Below, in pieces: positions 8,314 through 15,531 of a stretch of 20,894 nucleotides of DNA. A model generated the notes under the pieces. That model saw nothing but the letters and a program-made list of their open reading frames with translations. It was not told where the DNA came from and made no database searches. Source of the DNA: Candidatus Omnitrophota bacterium (GTDB taxonomy: Bacteria; Omnitrophota; Gorgyraeia; Duberdicusellales; 4484-171); assembly GCA_021735105.1 (NCBI GenBank), contig JAIPHS010000006.1, positions 1-20,894 of the forward strand, in the 5' to 3' direction. The position numbers were made by a program, and so were the translations under genes. Every line of letters begins with the position of its first letter. Positions within the stretch are counted from its first letter, which is position 1.

Positions 8314-8901
8314 ATGTCTAAGATTGGTTTAACTGGTGTAATTGGAAGCGGAAAAACTACTGTTCTTAGGTTATTTGCTAAATTGGGGGCTAAAGTATTT
8401 GACTCTGATCAAAAGATTCATCAGTTTTATCAAGATGTTAATCATCCGGTTTATAAAAAAACTAAAAAAGCTTTTCCTGAGGTTGAATTAGATAATAAGA
8501 TTTCTCGTAAAAAATTAGCTGAGTTAGTCTTTAATGACCGAAAAAAGTTAGAAAAGCTTGAAGAGATTGTTCATCCTGAAATTATTAAATTTCTAAAACA
8601 ATGGCTTGAGGCTAAATCTGAAACCAAGGCTTATATTGCTGAGGTGCCGCTTCTTTTTGAGAAAAACCTTCAAGGGCTATTTGATAAAACTATTTTAGTA
8701 AAAATTAAAGAAAACATTTTAGTCAAAAAGTTAAAAGAAAAATATAATTTTGATGGTAAAGAGATTAAAAAAAGGTTGTCTTTATATTTACCAAGCAAGG
8801 AAAAAGAAAAAAGAGCAGATTTTATATTAACAAATAATTTAAGTTTAGGGGATTTAGAAAAGGAGGTTAGTTTATTGTGGCACAAGATAAACAAGATTTA
8901 A
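8314..8901 (+). CDS. coaE: Dephospho-CoA kinase
   Basis: Phosphorylates the 3'-hydroxyl of dephospho-CoA, the last step of coenzyme A synthesis. The 195-residue protein has the P-loop GVIGSGKTT (Lys14), the conserved DSDQKIHQ segment after strand 2, the HPEI motif (VHPEIIKF), the EVPLLFE segment and a C-terminal RADFILTNN lid/base region, all in family order. ATG 8314 has only a weak purine stretch (AAAG) upstream. Its last 25 nt overlap the start of rho, so the rho ribosome site lies inside coaE. polA-glgA-coaE-rho appear to be one transcription unit. Confidence 0.95.
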   Translation: MSKIGLTGVIGSGKTTVLRLFAKLGAKVFDSDQKIHQFYQDVNHPVYKKTKKAFPEVELDNKISRKKLAELVFNDRKKLEKLEEIVHPEIIKFLKQWLEAKSETKAYIAEVPLLFEKNLQGLFDKTILVKIKENILVKKLKEKYNFDGKEIKKRLSLYLPSKEKEKRADFILTNNLSLGDLEKEVSLLWHKINKI

Positions 8902-10181
8902 AGAAAAATGAACAAAAAGTTGATGAAAGTGTTGATATCGGGACATTAAAAGAGTTAAAGTCAGTGGAATTAAATAAGATTGCCAAACGCCTTAATGTAA
9001 ACGGAGTAAGCGGCTTAAGGAAACAGGAGCTTATTTTTAAAATTCTACAGGCTCAAACTGAAAAGAAAGGTTTTATGTTTGGGGATGGAGTTTTAGAGGT
9101 TTTACCGGAAGGGTTTGGTTTTTTGCGTTCAAAAAATTATAGCTATCTTCCTTCACCGGATGATATTTATGTATCGCCTTCGCAAATTAGAAAATTTTCA
9201 TTAAGAACAGGTGATACAGTTAGCGGACAGATACGCCCTCCTAAAGATAGTGAAAAGTATTTTGCTTTGTTAAAGGTCGAGGCGGTAAACTATGAGAATC
9301 CTGATGAAGCTAGAAATAGAGTTCTTTTTGATAATTTGACCCCAATTTATCCCAAAGAAAGATTAATTTTAGAAACAGAATCAGAAATACTTTCGACAAG
9401 GGTATTAGACCTGTTATGTCCAATTGGTAAGGGCCAGCGCGGTTTGATAGTGGCGCCTCCTTATAGTGGTAAAACAGTACTTCTGCAAAAGGTAGCAAAT
9501 GGAATTATGAATAATTATCCAGATATTACTTTAATGGTTCTTCTGATTGATGAAAGGCCGGAAGAAGTTACTGAAATGGAAAATATAGTAAAGGGGGAGG
9601 TTATAAGCTCTACTTTTGATGAACCGGCCCAAAGGCATATTCAGGTAGCTGAGATGGTAATTGAGAGGGCAAAGAAGCTAGTTGAGCACAAAAAAGATGT
9701 AGTGATATTGCTTGATTCCATTACCCGTTTAGCCAGAGCCTATAACGTTGTTGAGCCGCATTCAGGCAGGATTTTATCCGGGGGGATAGATTCTAATGCT
9801 TTACATAAACCAAAAAGATTCTTTGGAGCAGCCCGGGCTGAGGAAGAAGGCGGGTCTTTAACTATTATTGCAACAGCTTTAGTCGACACTGGTTCTCGTA
9901 TGGATGATGTTATCTTTGAGGAGTTTAAAGGTACAGGTAATATGGAAATTACTCTAGATAGAACCATCTTTCAAAAGAGGATTTATCCTTCAATTGATAT
10001 CAAAAGATCAAATACAAGGAGGGAAGAGTTATTAATTAACCCTGATGAGCTTAAACGAATCTGGTTATTAAGAAAAGGGCTAAATGAATTAAGCTCTGCT
10101 GAAGCTTTAGAACTTTTAATTCAAAAATTATCTAAAACTCAAAATAACATAGAATTCCTTCTTACTTTAGAAAAAAAGTGA
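8877..10181 (+). CDS. rho: Transcription termination factor Rho
   Basis: Hexameric RNA-dependent ATPase that ends transcription of untranslated RNA. The 434-residue protein has a Rho N-terminal helical domain (about 20-60, LKSVELNKIAKRLNV), a cold-shock-like RNA-binding domain (about 66-145, GVLEVLPEGFGFLRS), and the RecA-like ATPase: Walker A region APPYSGKT (Lys199), the LLIDERPEEV segment, Walker B VVILLDSITRLARAYN, and the R-loop GGIDSNALHKPKRFFGAARAEEEGG. The usual Rho P-loop is PPKAGKT; here the first lysine is Tyr196, while the Walker lysine Lys199 is kept. Start GTG 8877 has AGGAGG (8861-8866) at 10 nt. It overlaps coaE by 25 nt. Confidence 0.97.
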   Translation: MAQDKQDLKKNEQKVDESVDIGTLKELKSVELNKIAKRLNVNGVSGLRKQELIFKILQAQTEKKGFMFGDGVLEVLPEGFGFLRSKNYSYLPSPDDIYVSPSQIRKFSLRTGDTVSGQIRPPKDSEKYFALLKVEAVNYENPDEARNRVLFDNLTPIYPKERLILETESEILSTRVLDLLCPIGKGQRGLIVAPPYSGKTVLLQKVANGIMNNYPDITLMVLLIDERPEEVTEMENIVKGEVISSTFDEPAQRHIQVAEMVIERAKKLVEHKKDVVILLDSITRLARAYNVVEPHSGRILSGGIDSNALHKPKRFFGAARAEEEGGSLTIIATALVDTGSRMDDVIFEEFKGTGNMEITLDRTIFQKRIYPSIDIKRSNTRREELLINPDELKRIWLLRKGLNELSSAEALELLIQKLSKTQNNIEFLLTLEKK

Positions 10182-10187
10182 TATAAT
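10179..10187 (+). promoter_or_regulatory. Candidate extended -10 promoter for rpmE-prfA-prmC
   Basis: The rho stop codon TGA forms the TGn of a perfect extended -10 element, TGATATAAT. The -35 position at 17 nt spacing (TTCTTA, 10159-10164) is weak, which extended -10 promoters tolerate. A start point about 7 nt downstream falls at about 10194, the first base of the left hairpin arm, so the transcript would begin with the fold-back array. Chance occurrence in AT-rich DNA cannot be excluded. Confidence 0.42.
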
Positions 10188-10193
10188 AGTTGC

Positions 10194-10300
10194 CAAATTC
10201 GAAGCACTAAATTCGAAATACGAAACAATTTTTAAATTTTCAAAATTCAAAACATAATTGTTTTTGTTTCGGGTTTCGATATTCGAATTTCGAATTTGTT
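10194..10300 (+). repeat. Inverted heptamer-word array, rho-rpmE spacer
   Basis: Left arm words in 7-nt steps: AAATTCG, AAGCACT, AAATTCG, AAATACG, AAACAAT (10195-10229). Right arm: GTTTCGG, GTTTCGA, TATTCGA, ATTTCGA, ATTTGTT (10266-10300). Arms 10194-10228 and 10264-10298 are complementary at 27 of 35 positions, with the outer 10 pairs and an inner 8 perfect. The 35-nt loop holds a smaller palindrome (AATTTT-C-AAAATT). The array ends 6 nt before the rpmE ribosome site GGAGGT (10307-10312). L31 genes can be translationally controlled through leader structure, but no known L31 leader motif is recognised here. Confidence 0.75.
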
Positions 10301-10317
10301 TAATATGGAGGTAAGAG

Positions 10318-10527
10318 ATGAAGAAGAAAGGGCATCCTAAATATCAAAAAGCTACTGTTATGTGCGCTTGTGGGAATGTGGTACATACTCGTTCTACAAA
10401 AGATAGGATAAATGTAGAGGTTTGTTCTAAATGCCATCCTTTTTTTACCGGCAAACAGAGATTTGTTGATTCTGAAGGAAGAGTTGACAAGTTCTACAAA
10501 AAGTACAATAAAAATAAAAAGTCCTAA
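10318..10527 (+). CDS. rpmE: 50S ribosomal protein L31, zinc-binding form
   Basis: Component of the large ribosomal subunit bridging to the small subunit head. The 69-residue product opens MKKKGHPKYQ and carries the four zinc ligands Cys16, Cys18, Cys36 and Cys39 (CAC and CSKC), then HPFFTGKQRFVDSEGRVDKF, the L31 signature. This is the zinc-containing (C+) type, which in many bacteria is exchanged for a zinc-free paralogue under zinc limitation; no paralogue is in view. GGAGGT at 10307-10312 is 5 nt from the ATG. The last codons and stop (GTCCTAA) form the first heptamer of the next spacer array. Confidence 0.96.
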   Translation: MKKKGHPKYQKATVMCACGNVVHTRSTKDRINVEVCSKCHPFFTGKQRFVDSEGRVDKFYKKYNKNKKS

Positions 10528-10582
10528 GTTCTAGGTCCTAAGTCAATATTTCTAGACTTTGGACTTTGGACTATGGACTATG
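10518..10582 (+). repeat. Inverted heptamer-word array, rpmE-prfA spacer
   Basis: Left arm words: GTCCTAA, GTTCTAG, GTCCTAA, GTC (10521-10544). Right arm words: GACTTTG, GACTTTG, GACTATG, GACTATG (10555-10582). Arms 10518-10544 and 10555-10581 are complementary at 20 of 27 positions plus 2 G-T pairs, with a 10-nt loop. The first word contains the rpmE stop codon. A further word GACTTTA (10603-10609) continues the right arm after the 20-nt GC palindrome. Confidence 0.75.
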
Positions 10583-10602
10583 CCTGCCTGCCGGCAGGCA
10601 GG
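10583..10602. repeat. 20-nt perfect GC-rich palindrome inside the heptamer array
   Basis: CCTGCCTGCCGGCAGGCAGG is a perfect palindrome, 16 of 20 bases G or C, in an otherwise AT-rich region. Removing exactly these 20 bases brings the flanking heptamers GACTATG and GACTTTA back into phase, which suggests a precise insertion. Its right arm merges into AGGGA (10600-10604), the only Shine-Dalgarno-like sequence before the prfA start at 10613. Confidence 0.85.
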
Positions 10603-10612
10603 GACTTTATTT

Positions 10613-11680
10613 ATGCAAATTGATCTCCAAAAATTAAAAAAAGAATATGAAAAAATAGAGCATACTCTTTCTTTGCCGGAGGCCCTAGCAGATAGATCCC
10701 GCTACAAAAAACTAGCTCAGAGATATTCCTATCTAAGAGATTTAATCAATTTAGTCCAAGCAAAAGAAAAGTTTAACAAAGAAAAAAAACAGCTTAAAGA
10801 AATGCTTGAAGAAGAAGCTGATCAGATGAAGAAGCTAGCTGAGTCTGAATTAGAGGAAGTTAATAAAAAAATAAAAAAAATAGAAAAGGATATAGAAAAT
10901 AAGCTTTTTGAGGAAAATGAACCGGAGAGGGACTTAATTATTGAAATCAGAGCTGCAGCCGGAGGGGAAGAGTCTTCTCTTTTTGCCGGTGACCTCTATA
11001 AGATGTATTGTAGGTATGCTGAAAATAGAGGTTGGAAGACAGAGGTTTTAAGCTCTCATTTAACTGAAGTGGGCGGATTAAAAGAGATAGTTTTTTCTCT
11101 CAAAGGTAAAAAAGCTTTTTCCTGCCTTAAATTTGAAAGTGGAGTTCATCGGGTTCAAAGAGTTCCTACTACCGAATCAGGCGGAAGAATTCATACCTCA
11201 ACTGTTACTGTTGCAGTATTAGTTGAGCCAAAAGAAGTTGAACTGAAAATTTTACCTGATGATTTAAAAATTGATACCTACAGAGCTTCAGGAGCAGGCG
11301 GCCAGCACGTCAATGTTACTGATTCTGCGGTGAGAATGACTCACTTGCCTACCGGTGTTATAGTAAGCTGCCAAGATGAACGGTCTCAGATAAAAAATAG
11401 GGCCAAGGCTCTCCGGGTTCTTAAAGCAAAAATTATGGAAAAAAAGATGGAAGAGGAAGCTTCTAAAGTTAGTAAATTGCGTAAAACTCAAGTAGGAAGC
11501 GGCCAAAGAAGCGAAAAGATTCGTACTTATAATTTTGGTGAAAGACGAGTAACAGACCATAGAATCAATTTTACTATTTATAAACTTGATCAAATATTAG
11601 AAGGCAATCTTGATGAGGTTATTGAACCATTGATAGATGAGGAAAGAAAAAAGATATATGAAACTAAAGGATTGGTATAG
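10613..11680 (+). CDS. prfA: Peptide chain release factor 1
   Basis: Recognises UAA and UAG and triggers peptide release. The 355-residue product has an N-terminal helical domain (about 1-100), the codon-recognition region VQRVPTTESGGRIHTS with the PxT tripeptide of RF1 rather than the SPF of RF2, and the catalytic GGQ at 229-231 in SGAGGQHVNVTDSAVRMTHLPTG. The C terminus RTYNFGERRVTDHRI is also typical. I start at ATG 10613 (MQIDLQKLKKEYE). The frame stays open upstream to an ATG at 10559, but that 18-residue extension is a translation of the repeat array and the GC palindrome (containing PACRQAG), not family sequence. prmC overlaps its 3' end. Confidence 0.95.
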   Translation: MQIDLQKLKKEYEKIEHTLSLPEALADRSRYKKLAQRYSYLRDLINLVQAKEKFNKEKKQLKEMLEEEADQMKKLAESELEEVNKKIKKIEKDIENKLFEENEPERDLIIEIRAAAGGEESSLFAGDLYKMYCRYAENRGWKTEVLSSHLTEVGGLKEIVFSLKGKKAFSCLKFESGVHRVQRVPTTESGGRIHTSTVTVAVLVEPKEVELKILPDDLKIDTYRASGAGGQHVNVTDSAVRMTHLPTGVIVSCQDERSQIKNRAKALRVLKAKIMEKKMEEEASKVSKLRKTQVGSGQRSEKIRTYNFGERRVTDHRINFTIYKLDQILEGNLDEVIEPLIDEERKKIYETKGLV

Positions 11681-12473
11681 TAAAAATAAAAAATGTTTCA
11701 GTTTGTCAGAATTAAATTTTATATTTAAAAATTTTGGCATAGATAGCTTAGTTTATTTAGATAAAAGCTCTAACCAAATTCTAGACAAAAGTAAAATAAA
11801 AAAACTAAACAAGATAAAAGAAGATAAATCTAGAGGTCTCCCCTTAGCCTTATCTTTAAATAAGGAGGATTTTTTTGGTTTTACTTTTAAGGTAAGTAGA
11901 GATACTTTAATTCCCAGGCCGGAAACCGAATTATTGGCTGAAGCTGCTTGTAAACTTATCAATCAAAACAATTTAGGCAAAGTTTTAGATCTTTGTTCCG
12001 GCTGTGGTAATATTGGAATTAGTTTAGATAAAATAACAGAGGTTGATTCAAGGATATACCTTTCGGATTTAAGTTTAAAAAGCTTAATTACAGCCAAAGA
12101 GAATACTATCAATTTAGGGTCAAAAGTTAAAATTATTGCCTCGGATTTATTTTCCGGGTTTAAGTTTGATAATTTTGATTTAATTATAACCAATCCGCCT
12201 TATGTAAAAAGTGAAAATATTAAAGGTAGTTTAGTTTATGAGCCCAGAGCTGCACTTGATGGGGGCAAAGACGGGTTTAAGTTTTTAAGAAAAATAGTTG
12301 AAGATGGACATAGGTACCTAAAACAGAAAGGTTATTTAATTATTGAATTTGGTTATAATCAGAAGAAGCCATTACAAAAATTAATTCAGTTAAATAATCA
12401 CTATAAAATTATAGAATGGATTAAAGATTACGGGAAAAATTGGCGAGGAGTAATCCTGCAGAAGAGAAGATAG
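11658..12473 (+). CDS. prmC: Release factor glutamine methyltransferase
   Basis: Methylates the GGQ glutamine of release factors using S-adenosylmethionine. The 271-residue protein has an N-terminal helical substrate domain and a C-terminal Rossmann-type methyltransferase: DTLIPRPETELL, the SAM motif VLDLCSGCGNIGIS, and the substrate-binding NPPY (Asn179-Tyr182), followed by YEPRAALDGGKDGFKFL. The overlap with prfA, its substrate gene, supports the call. I prefer ATG 11658 (MKLKDWYSK), with AGGAAAG upstream inside prfA; an in-frame ATG at 11637 would add 7 residues and has no ribosome site. Either way the gene overlaps prfA, so coupling is likely. Confidence 0.94.
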   Translation: MKLKDWYSKNKKCFSLSELNFIFKNFGIDSLVYLDKSSNQILDKSKIKKLNKIKEDKSRGLPLALSLNKEDFFGFTFKVSRDTLIPRPETELLAEAACKLINQNNLGKVLDLCSGCGNIGISLDKITEVDSRIYLSDLSLKSLITAKENTINLGSKVKIIASDLFSGFKFDNFDLIITNPPYVKSENIKGSLVYEPRAALDGGKDGFKFLRKIVEDGHRYLKQKGYLIIEFGYNQKKPLQKLIQLNNHYKIIEWIKDYGKNWRGVILQKRR

Positions 12474-12551
12474 ATGATAGATGACAGAAAGTAGAGAGTA
12501 TAAAAAATTTTATTTATCTAATCTCTAATTTCTATTTTCTAACTTCTTACA
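12469..12551 (+). repeat. Inverted heptamer-word array, prmC-murA spacer
   Basis: Left words: TAGATGA, TAGATGA, CAGAAAG, TAGAGAG, TATAAAA (12471-12505); the first begins at the prmC stop codon TAG. Right words: TCTAATC, TCTAATT, TCTATTT, TCTAACT, TCTTACA (12517-12551). Arms 12476-12506 and 12513-12543 are complementary at 23 of 31 positions with a 6-nt loop. The right arm is the reverse complement of words that occur alone in the trpC-trpF spacer. Confidence 0.72.
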
Positions 12552-12563
12552 AAATTTAAAGAT

Positions 12564-13826
12564 ATGGATAAATTCATAATAGCAAAATCAAAGCTTTTTG
12601 GTGCAGTTGAGATAAGCGGCTCAAAAAATGCTGCTTTGCCGATTATGGCAGCAACTTTACTTACAGAAGGCAGATGTGTAATTAAAAATGTTCCTTGCCT
12701 TAGGGATATAACTACAATGATAAAGATTCTTGAGGTTTTAGGCAAAAAGATAACTTTTAACAATAATATTTTAGTAGTTGAGTCAAATAAATCCAAAAAA
12801 TACGTAGCTCCTTACCGGTTGGTAAAGACAATGAGAGCTTCTTTTTGTTGTCTGGGGCCTCTTTTAGCCAAAGTAAAAAAAGCTAAAGTAGCTTTGCCCG
12901 GCGGGTGTGTTATTGGCCCGCGTCCGGTAAATTTACATATTAAGGGGTTAACCGGCTTGGGGGCTAATATTTCTGTAGAAAAAGGTTATTGCCAAGCTGA
13001 AGCAAAAAAATTAAAAGGAAATAATATATATCTTGGCGGCCCGTTTGGTTCATCAGTTTTAGCTACGGCGAATGTAATGATGGCTGCAGTATTAGCTCAA
13101 GGGGATACCTTAATTGAACATGCTGCCTGTGAACCTGAGATAAGTTCATTGGGCCAATTCTTAAGAGAGATGGGGGCAGATATTGAAGGTTTTGGGACTC
13201 CGCTTATAAAAATAAAGGGAAAAAAGAGTTTAAATGGTTGTGAATTCAAGGTAATATCAGATCGAATTGAGGCAGGTACTTTTATTGCTGTTTCATTGGC
13301 GACTGGTTCTGATATATTAATAGAGCAGGCTGTGCCCGGCCATCTTTTTTCTGTTTTTGAAGTAGCTAGAAAAATGGGAGCTAAAATTACAGTGGATAAT
13401 AAGAATAAACAGATTAAAGTAAAACCGCCTAAAAAAATAAAAGCCGTCAATATTACAACCTTACCTTATCCGGGTTTTCCCACTGACTTGCAAGCTCAAT
13501 TCATGGCTTGTTTAACTAAAGCAAAAGGGATTTCTTTAATTAATGAAAAGATTTATCCGGATCGGTTTATGCATGTAGCCGAGTTAAACCGGATGGGGGC
13601 ACTCATCCAAAAGACCGGCCCTTATGCTATAATAGAAGGGTGTAAGAAGCTCCAAGGAGCTGAAGTTCAAGCGTCGGATTTGCGGGCTTCAGCGGCTTTG
13701 GTAGTAGCTGGTTTAGTTGCAGAAAATTCTAGTAAAATATCAAGAATATACCATATTGACAGGGGTTATGAGAATATTGAAGATAAATTAAAAAAATTGG
13801 GAGCAAATATAAAGCGAATAAAATAA
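12564..13826 (+). CDS. murA: UDP-N-acetylglucosamine 1-carboxyvinyltransferase
   Basis: Adds enolpyruvate from phosphoenolpyruvate to UDP-GlcNAc, the first committed step of peptidoglycan synthesis. The 420-residue product has GSKNAALP (Lys21, Asn22) near the N terminus, and the active-site loop LPGGCVIGPRPVNLHIKGL with Cys115 at the same number as in E. coli; Cys here predicts fosfomycin sensitivity by the usual rule, in contrast to Asp forms. Further signatures are FPTDLQAQFMA, NRMGA and DLRASAALVVAGL. The ATG has only a weak purine stretch upstream. It sits between prmC and trpG, separated from both by fold-back arrays. Presence of murA implies a peptidoglycan-making cell. Confidence 0.97.
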   Translation: MDKFIIAKSKLFGAVEISGSKNAALPIMAATLLTEGRCVIKNVPCLRDITTMIKILEVLGKKITFNNNILVVESNKSKKYVAPYRLVKTMRASFCCLGPLLAKVKKAKVALPGGCVIGPRPVNLHIKGLTGLGANISVEKGYCQAEAKKLKGNNIYLGGPFGSSVLATANVMMAAVLAQGDTLIEHAACEPEISSLGQFLREMGADIEGFGTPLIKIKGKKSLNGCEFKVISDRIEAGTFIAVSLATGSDILIEQAVPGHLFSVFEVARKMGAKITVDNKNKQIKVKPPKKIKAVNITTLPYPGFPTDLQAQFMACLTKAKGISLINEKIYPDRFMHVAELNRMGALIQKTGPYAIIEGCKKLQGAEVQASDLRASAALVVAGLVAENSSKISRIYHIDRGYENIEDKLKKLGANIKRIK

Positions 13827-13830
13827 AATT

Positions 13831-13902
13831 AGTGATAAGAGTTATGGATTAAGGGTTAAGTGATTCCTCACTTACCACATAATCCTTATCACTTAATCCT
13901 GA
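13831..13902 (+). repeat. Inverted heptamer-word array, murA-trpG spacer
   Basis: Left words: GTGATAA, GAGTTAT, GGATTAA, GGGTTAA, GTGATTC (13832-13866). Right words: TCACTTA, CCACATA, ATCCTTA, TCACTTA, ATCCTGA (13868-13902). The outer stem 13831-13846 with 13878-13893 has 14 Watson-Crick pairs and 1 G-T of 16. An inner stem 13854-13863 with 13868-13876 closes a TTCC loop with one bulge. The array stops 3 nt before the trpG ATG. There is no T-run and no leader peptide with tandem Trp codons, so a classical trp attenuator is not supported. Confidence 0.8.
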
Positions 13903-13905
13903 GTT

Positions 13906-14481
13906 ATGAAAGTACTAGTAATCGATAACTATGATTCATTCACCTATAATCTTGTTCAATATATCCAAGAGCTGGGGTCAGAAACAATTTGTTTTAGAAA
14001 TAATAAGGTAAGCTTAAAGGATTTGGAAAAGATTAAATTTGATAAAATTGTTATTTCTCCCGGTCCGGGACGGCCGGAAGACGGCGGAATAAGCCTTGAT
14101 TTAATAGGAAAATATTACAAGAAGGTTCCCATATTAGGGGTTTGCCTGGGCCATCAATGCCTTGGCAGTTTTTTTGGGGCAGAAGTTATTAAAGCAAAAA
14201 AAATTATGCATGGAAAAACTTCTTTAATTTATCATAAAGGTAAAGGGATATTTAAAAATATAAAGAATCCTTTTTCGGCAACTCGTTATCATTCATTAAT
14301 TTTAGACAAAAAAAGTTTACCTAATAAATTTGAAATTACTGCTAAAACCAGCGATAATACAATAATGGCAATTAAGCTAAAAAAGTATCCTGCCTATGGG
14401 GTGCAGTTTCATCCGGAGTCTATTTTAACTGATGAGGGTAAAGCTGTTTTAGCTAATTTTTTAAAGGTAGCCAAAAAATAA
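13906..14481 (+). CDS. trpG: Anthranilate synthase glutamine amidotransferase subunit
   Basis: Supplies ammonia from glutamine to the chorismate-using subunit TrpE to make anthranilate. The 191-residue class I amidotransferase has the oxyanion segment SPGPGRPED, the nucleophile Cys80 in GVCLGHQCLG, and the His169/Glu171 pair in VQFHPES. Context (trpDCFBA downstream) supports TrpG; the same family also serves PabA in folate synthesis, and one protein often does both. trpE is not upstream, where it is often found; murA is there instead. No Shine-Dalgarno is visible before the ATG. trpD begins 6 nt after the stop. Confidence 0.93.
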   Translation: MKVLVIDNYDSFTYNLVQYIQELGSETICFRNNKVSLKDLEKIKFDKIVISPGPGRPEDGGISLDLIGKYYKKVPILGVCLGHQCLGSFFGAEVIKAKKIMHGKTSLIYHKGKGIFKNIKNPFSATRYHSLILDKKSLPNKFEITAKTSDNTIMAIKLKKYPAYGVQFHPESILTDEGKAVLANFLKVAKK

Positions 14482-14487
14482 ACTATT

Positions 14488-15531
14488 ATGATTCAAAACA
14501 TTATAGCTAAATTAGTTGCGAGAAAAAACTTAACTTTTGAGGAAACTAAAGAGGTTTTTGAAGAGATATTTGATCAAAAGATTAATCCGGCCCAAATTGC
14601 CTCTTTCTTAACAGCTCTTAAGATGAAAGGGGAAACTGAAATTGAAATTTCAGCTGCAGCCACAATAGTTAGAAAAAAGGCTAAAAAAATAAAGATTTAT
14701 AATACTTTCTTAGGAATAGAAGATGAATATAAAGAGGTTCTAGATACCTGCGGCACCGGCGGCTCGGAAGTAAATAAGTTTAATATATCTACAGCAGTTG
14801 CTTTTGTGGTGGCGGCCTCAGGAGTAAAAGTTGCAAAACATGGGAATAAGGCGATGTCTTCAAGTTCCGGCAGCGCTGATGTGCTTGAGCAACTAGGCAT
14901 AAAGGTTGAAACAGAAGCTTCAGTTATGGAAAAAGCTATAAATCAGATAGGGATAGGATTTTTGTATGCGCCGCTTTATCATCCAGCTTTAAAAACCGTT
15001 GCCCAAATCAGAAAACAGTTAAAGATGAGAACCATTTTCAATGTCTTAGGCCCTTTATCAAATCCGGCTTTTGCAAATTTTCAGCTTTTAGGGGTGTATA
15101 GCCGAGATCTTGCCTTACCGATGGCAAAAGTCTTAAAACAGTTAGGGGTTAAAAAAGCGTTGGTAGTTTTTGGTAAAGGCCTAAAAGATGAAATATCTCT
15201 TACCGGTTCTACTCTGGCCTATTTACTAAATAAAGGCAGGATAAAAAAGATGACTTTATCTCCATCAGATTTTGGCCTAAAGAAAATAAAACTAAAAGAT
15301 ATCGAAAGCAGTAATTCTAAAAAAAGCGCTGAACTTATAAAAAATGTCTTAGTTGGTAAAAAGGGCCCGGCTCGGGATGTTGTTTTAGCTAATTCAGCAG
15401 CTTGTTTTTATATATTAGGCAAAGTAAAAAACCTTAAACAAGGGGTAACCAAAGCAGCTGATATCTTAGATAGTAAAAAGGCATATAAATTATTAGAAAA
15501 ATTTAAATCTTTTTTAGATAAAAATGCATAA
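14488..15531 (+). CDS. trpD: Anthranilate phosphoribosyltransferase
   Basis: Joins anthranilate to phosphoribosyl pyrophosphate, second step of tryptophan synthesis. The 347-residue product has an N-terminal helical domain and the PRPP-binding motif DTCGTGGSEVNKFNIST (residues 86-102; the usual GTGGD Asp is Ser93 here), then KVAKHGNKAMSSSSGSADVLEQLG, the anthranilate-site MRTIFNVLGPLSNP, and the metal-binding KDE (Asp234, Glu235). Length is normal. No Shine-Dalgarno is visible. The final 8 nt overlap trpC (ATGCATAA), so translation is probably coupled. Confidence 0.95.
   Translation: MIQNIIAKLVARKNLTFEETKEVFEEIFDQKINPAQIASFLTALKMKGETEIEISAAATIVRKKAKKIKIYNTFLGIEDEYKEVLDTCGTGGSEVNKFNISTAVAFVVAASGVKVAKHGNKAMSSSSGSADVLEQLGIKVETEASVMEKAINQIGIGFLYAPLYHPALKTVAQIRKQLKMRTIFNVLGPLSNPAFANFQLLGVYSRDLALPMAKVLKQLGVKKALVVFGKGLKDEISLTGSTLAYLLNKGRIKKMTLSPSDFGLKKIKLKDIESSNSKKSAELIKNVLVGKKGPARDVVLANSAACFYILGKVKNLKQGVTKAADILDSKKAYKLLEKFKSFLDKNA

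Noticed and set aside
10194..10300. CRISPR array or phage attachment site in the repeat spacers
   Set aside because: Units are 7 nt with no unique spacers, no cas or integrase genes are near, and the arms are inverted complements.
13827..13905. trp attenuator upstream of trpG
   Set aside because: There is no leader reading frame with tandem Trp codons and no T-run after the hairpin; the structure matches the array family found beside unrelated genes.
14746..14790. TrpD inactive because GTGGD Asp is Ser93
   Set aside because: The other PRPP and metal residues (including Asp234, Glu235) are present and this position varies in the family, so loss of function is not supported.
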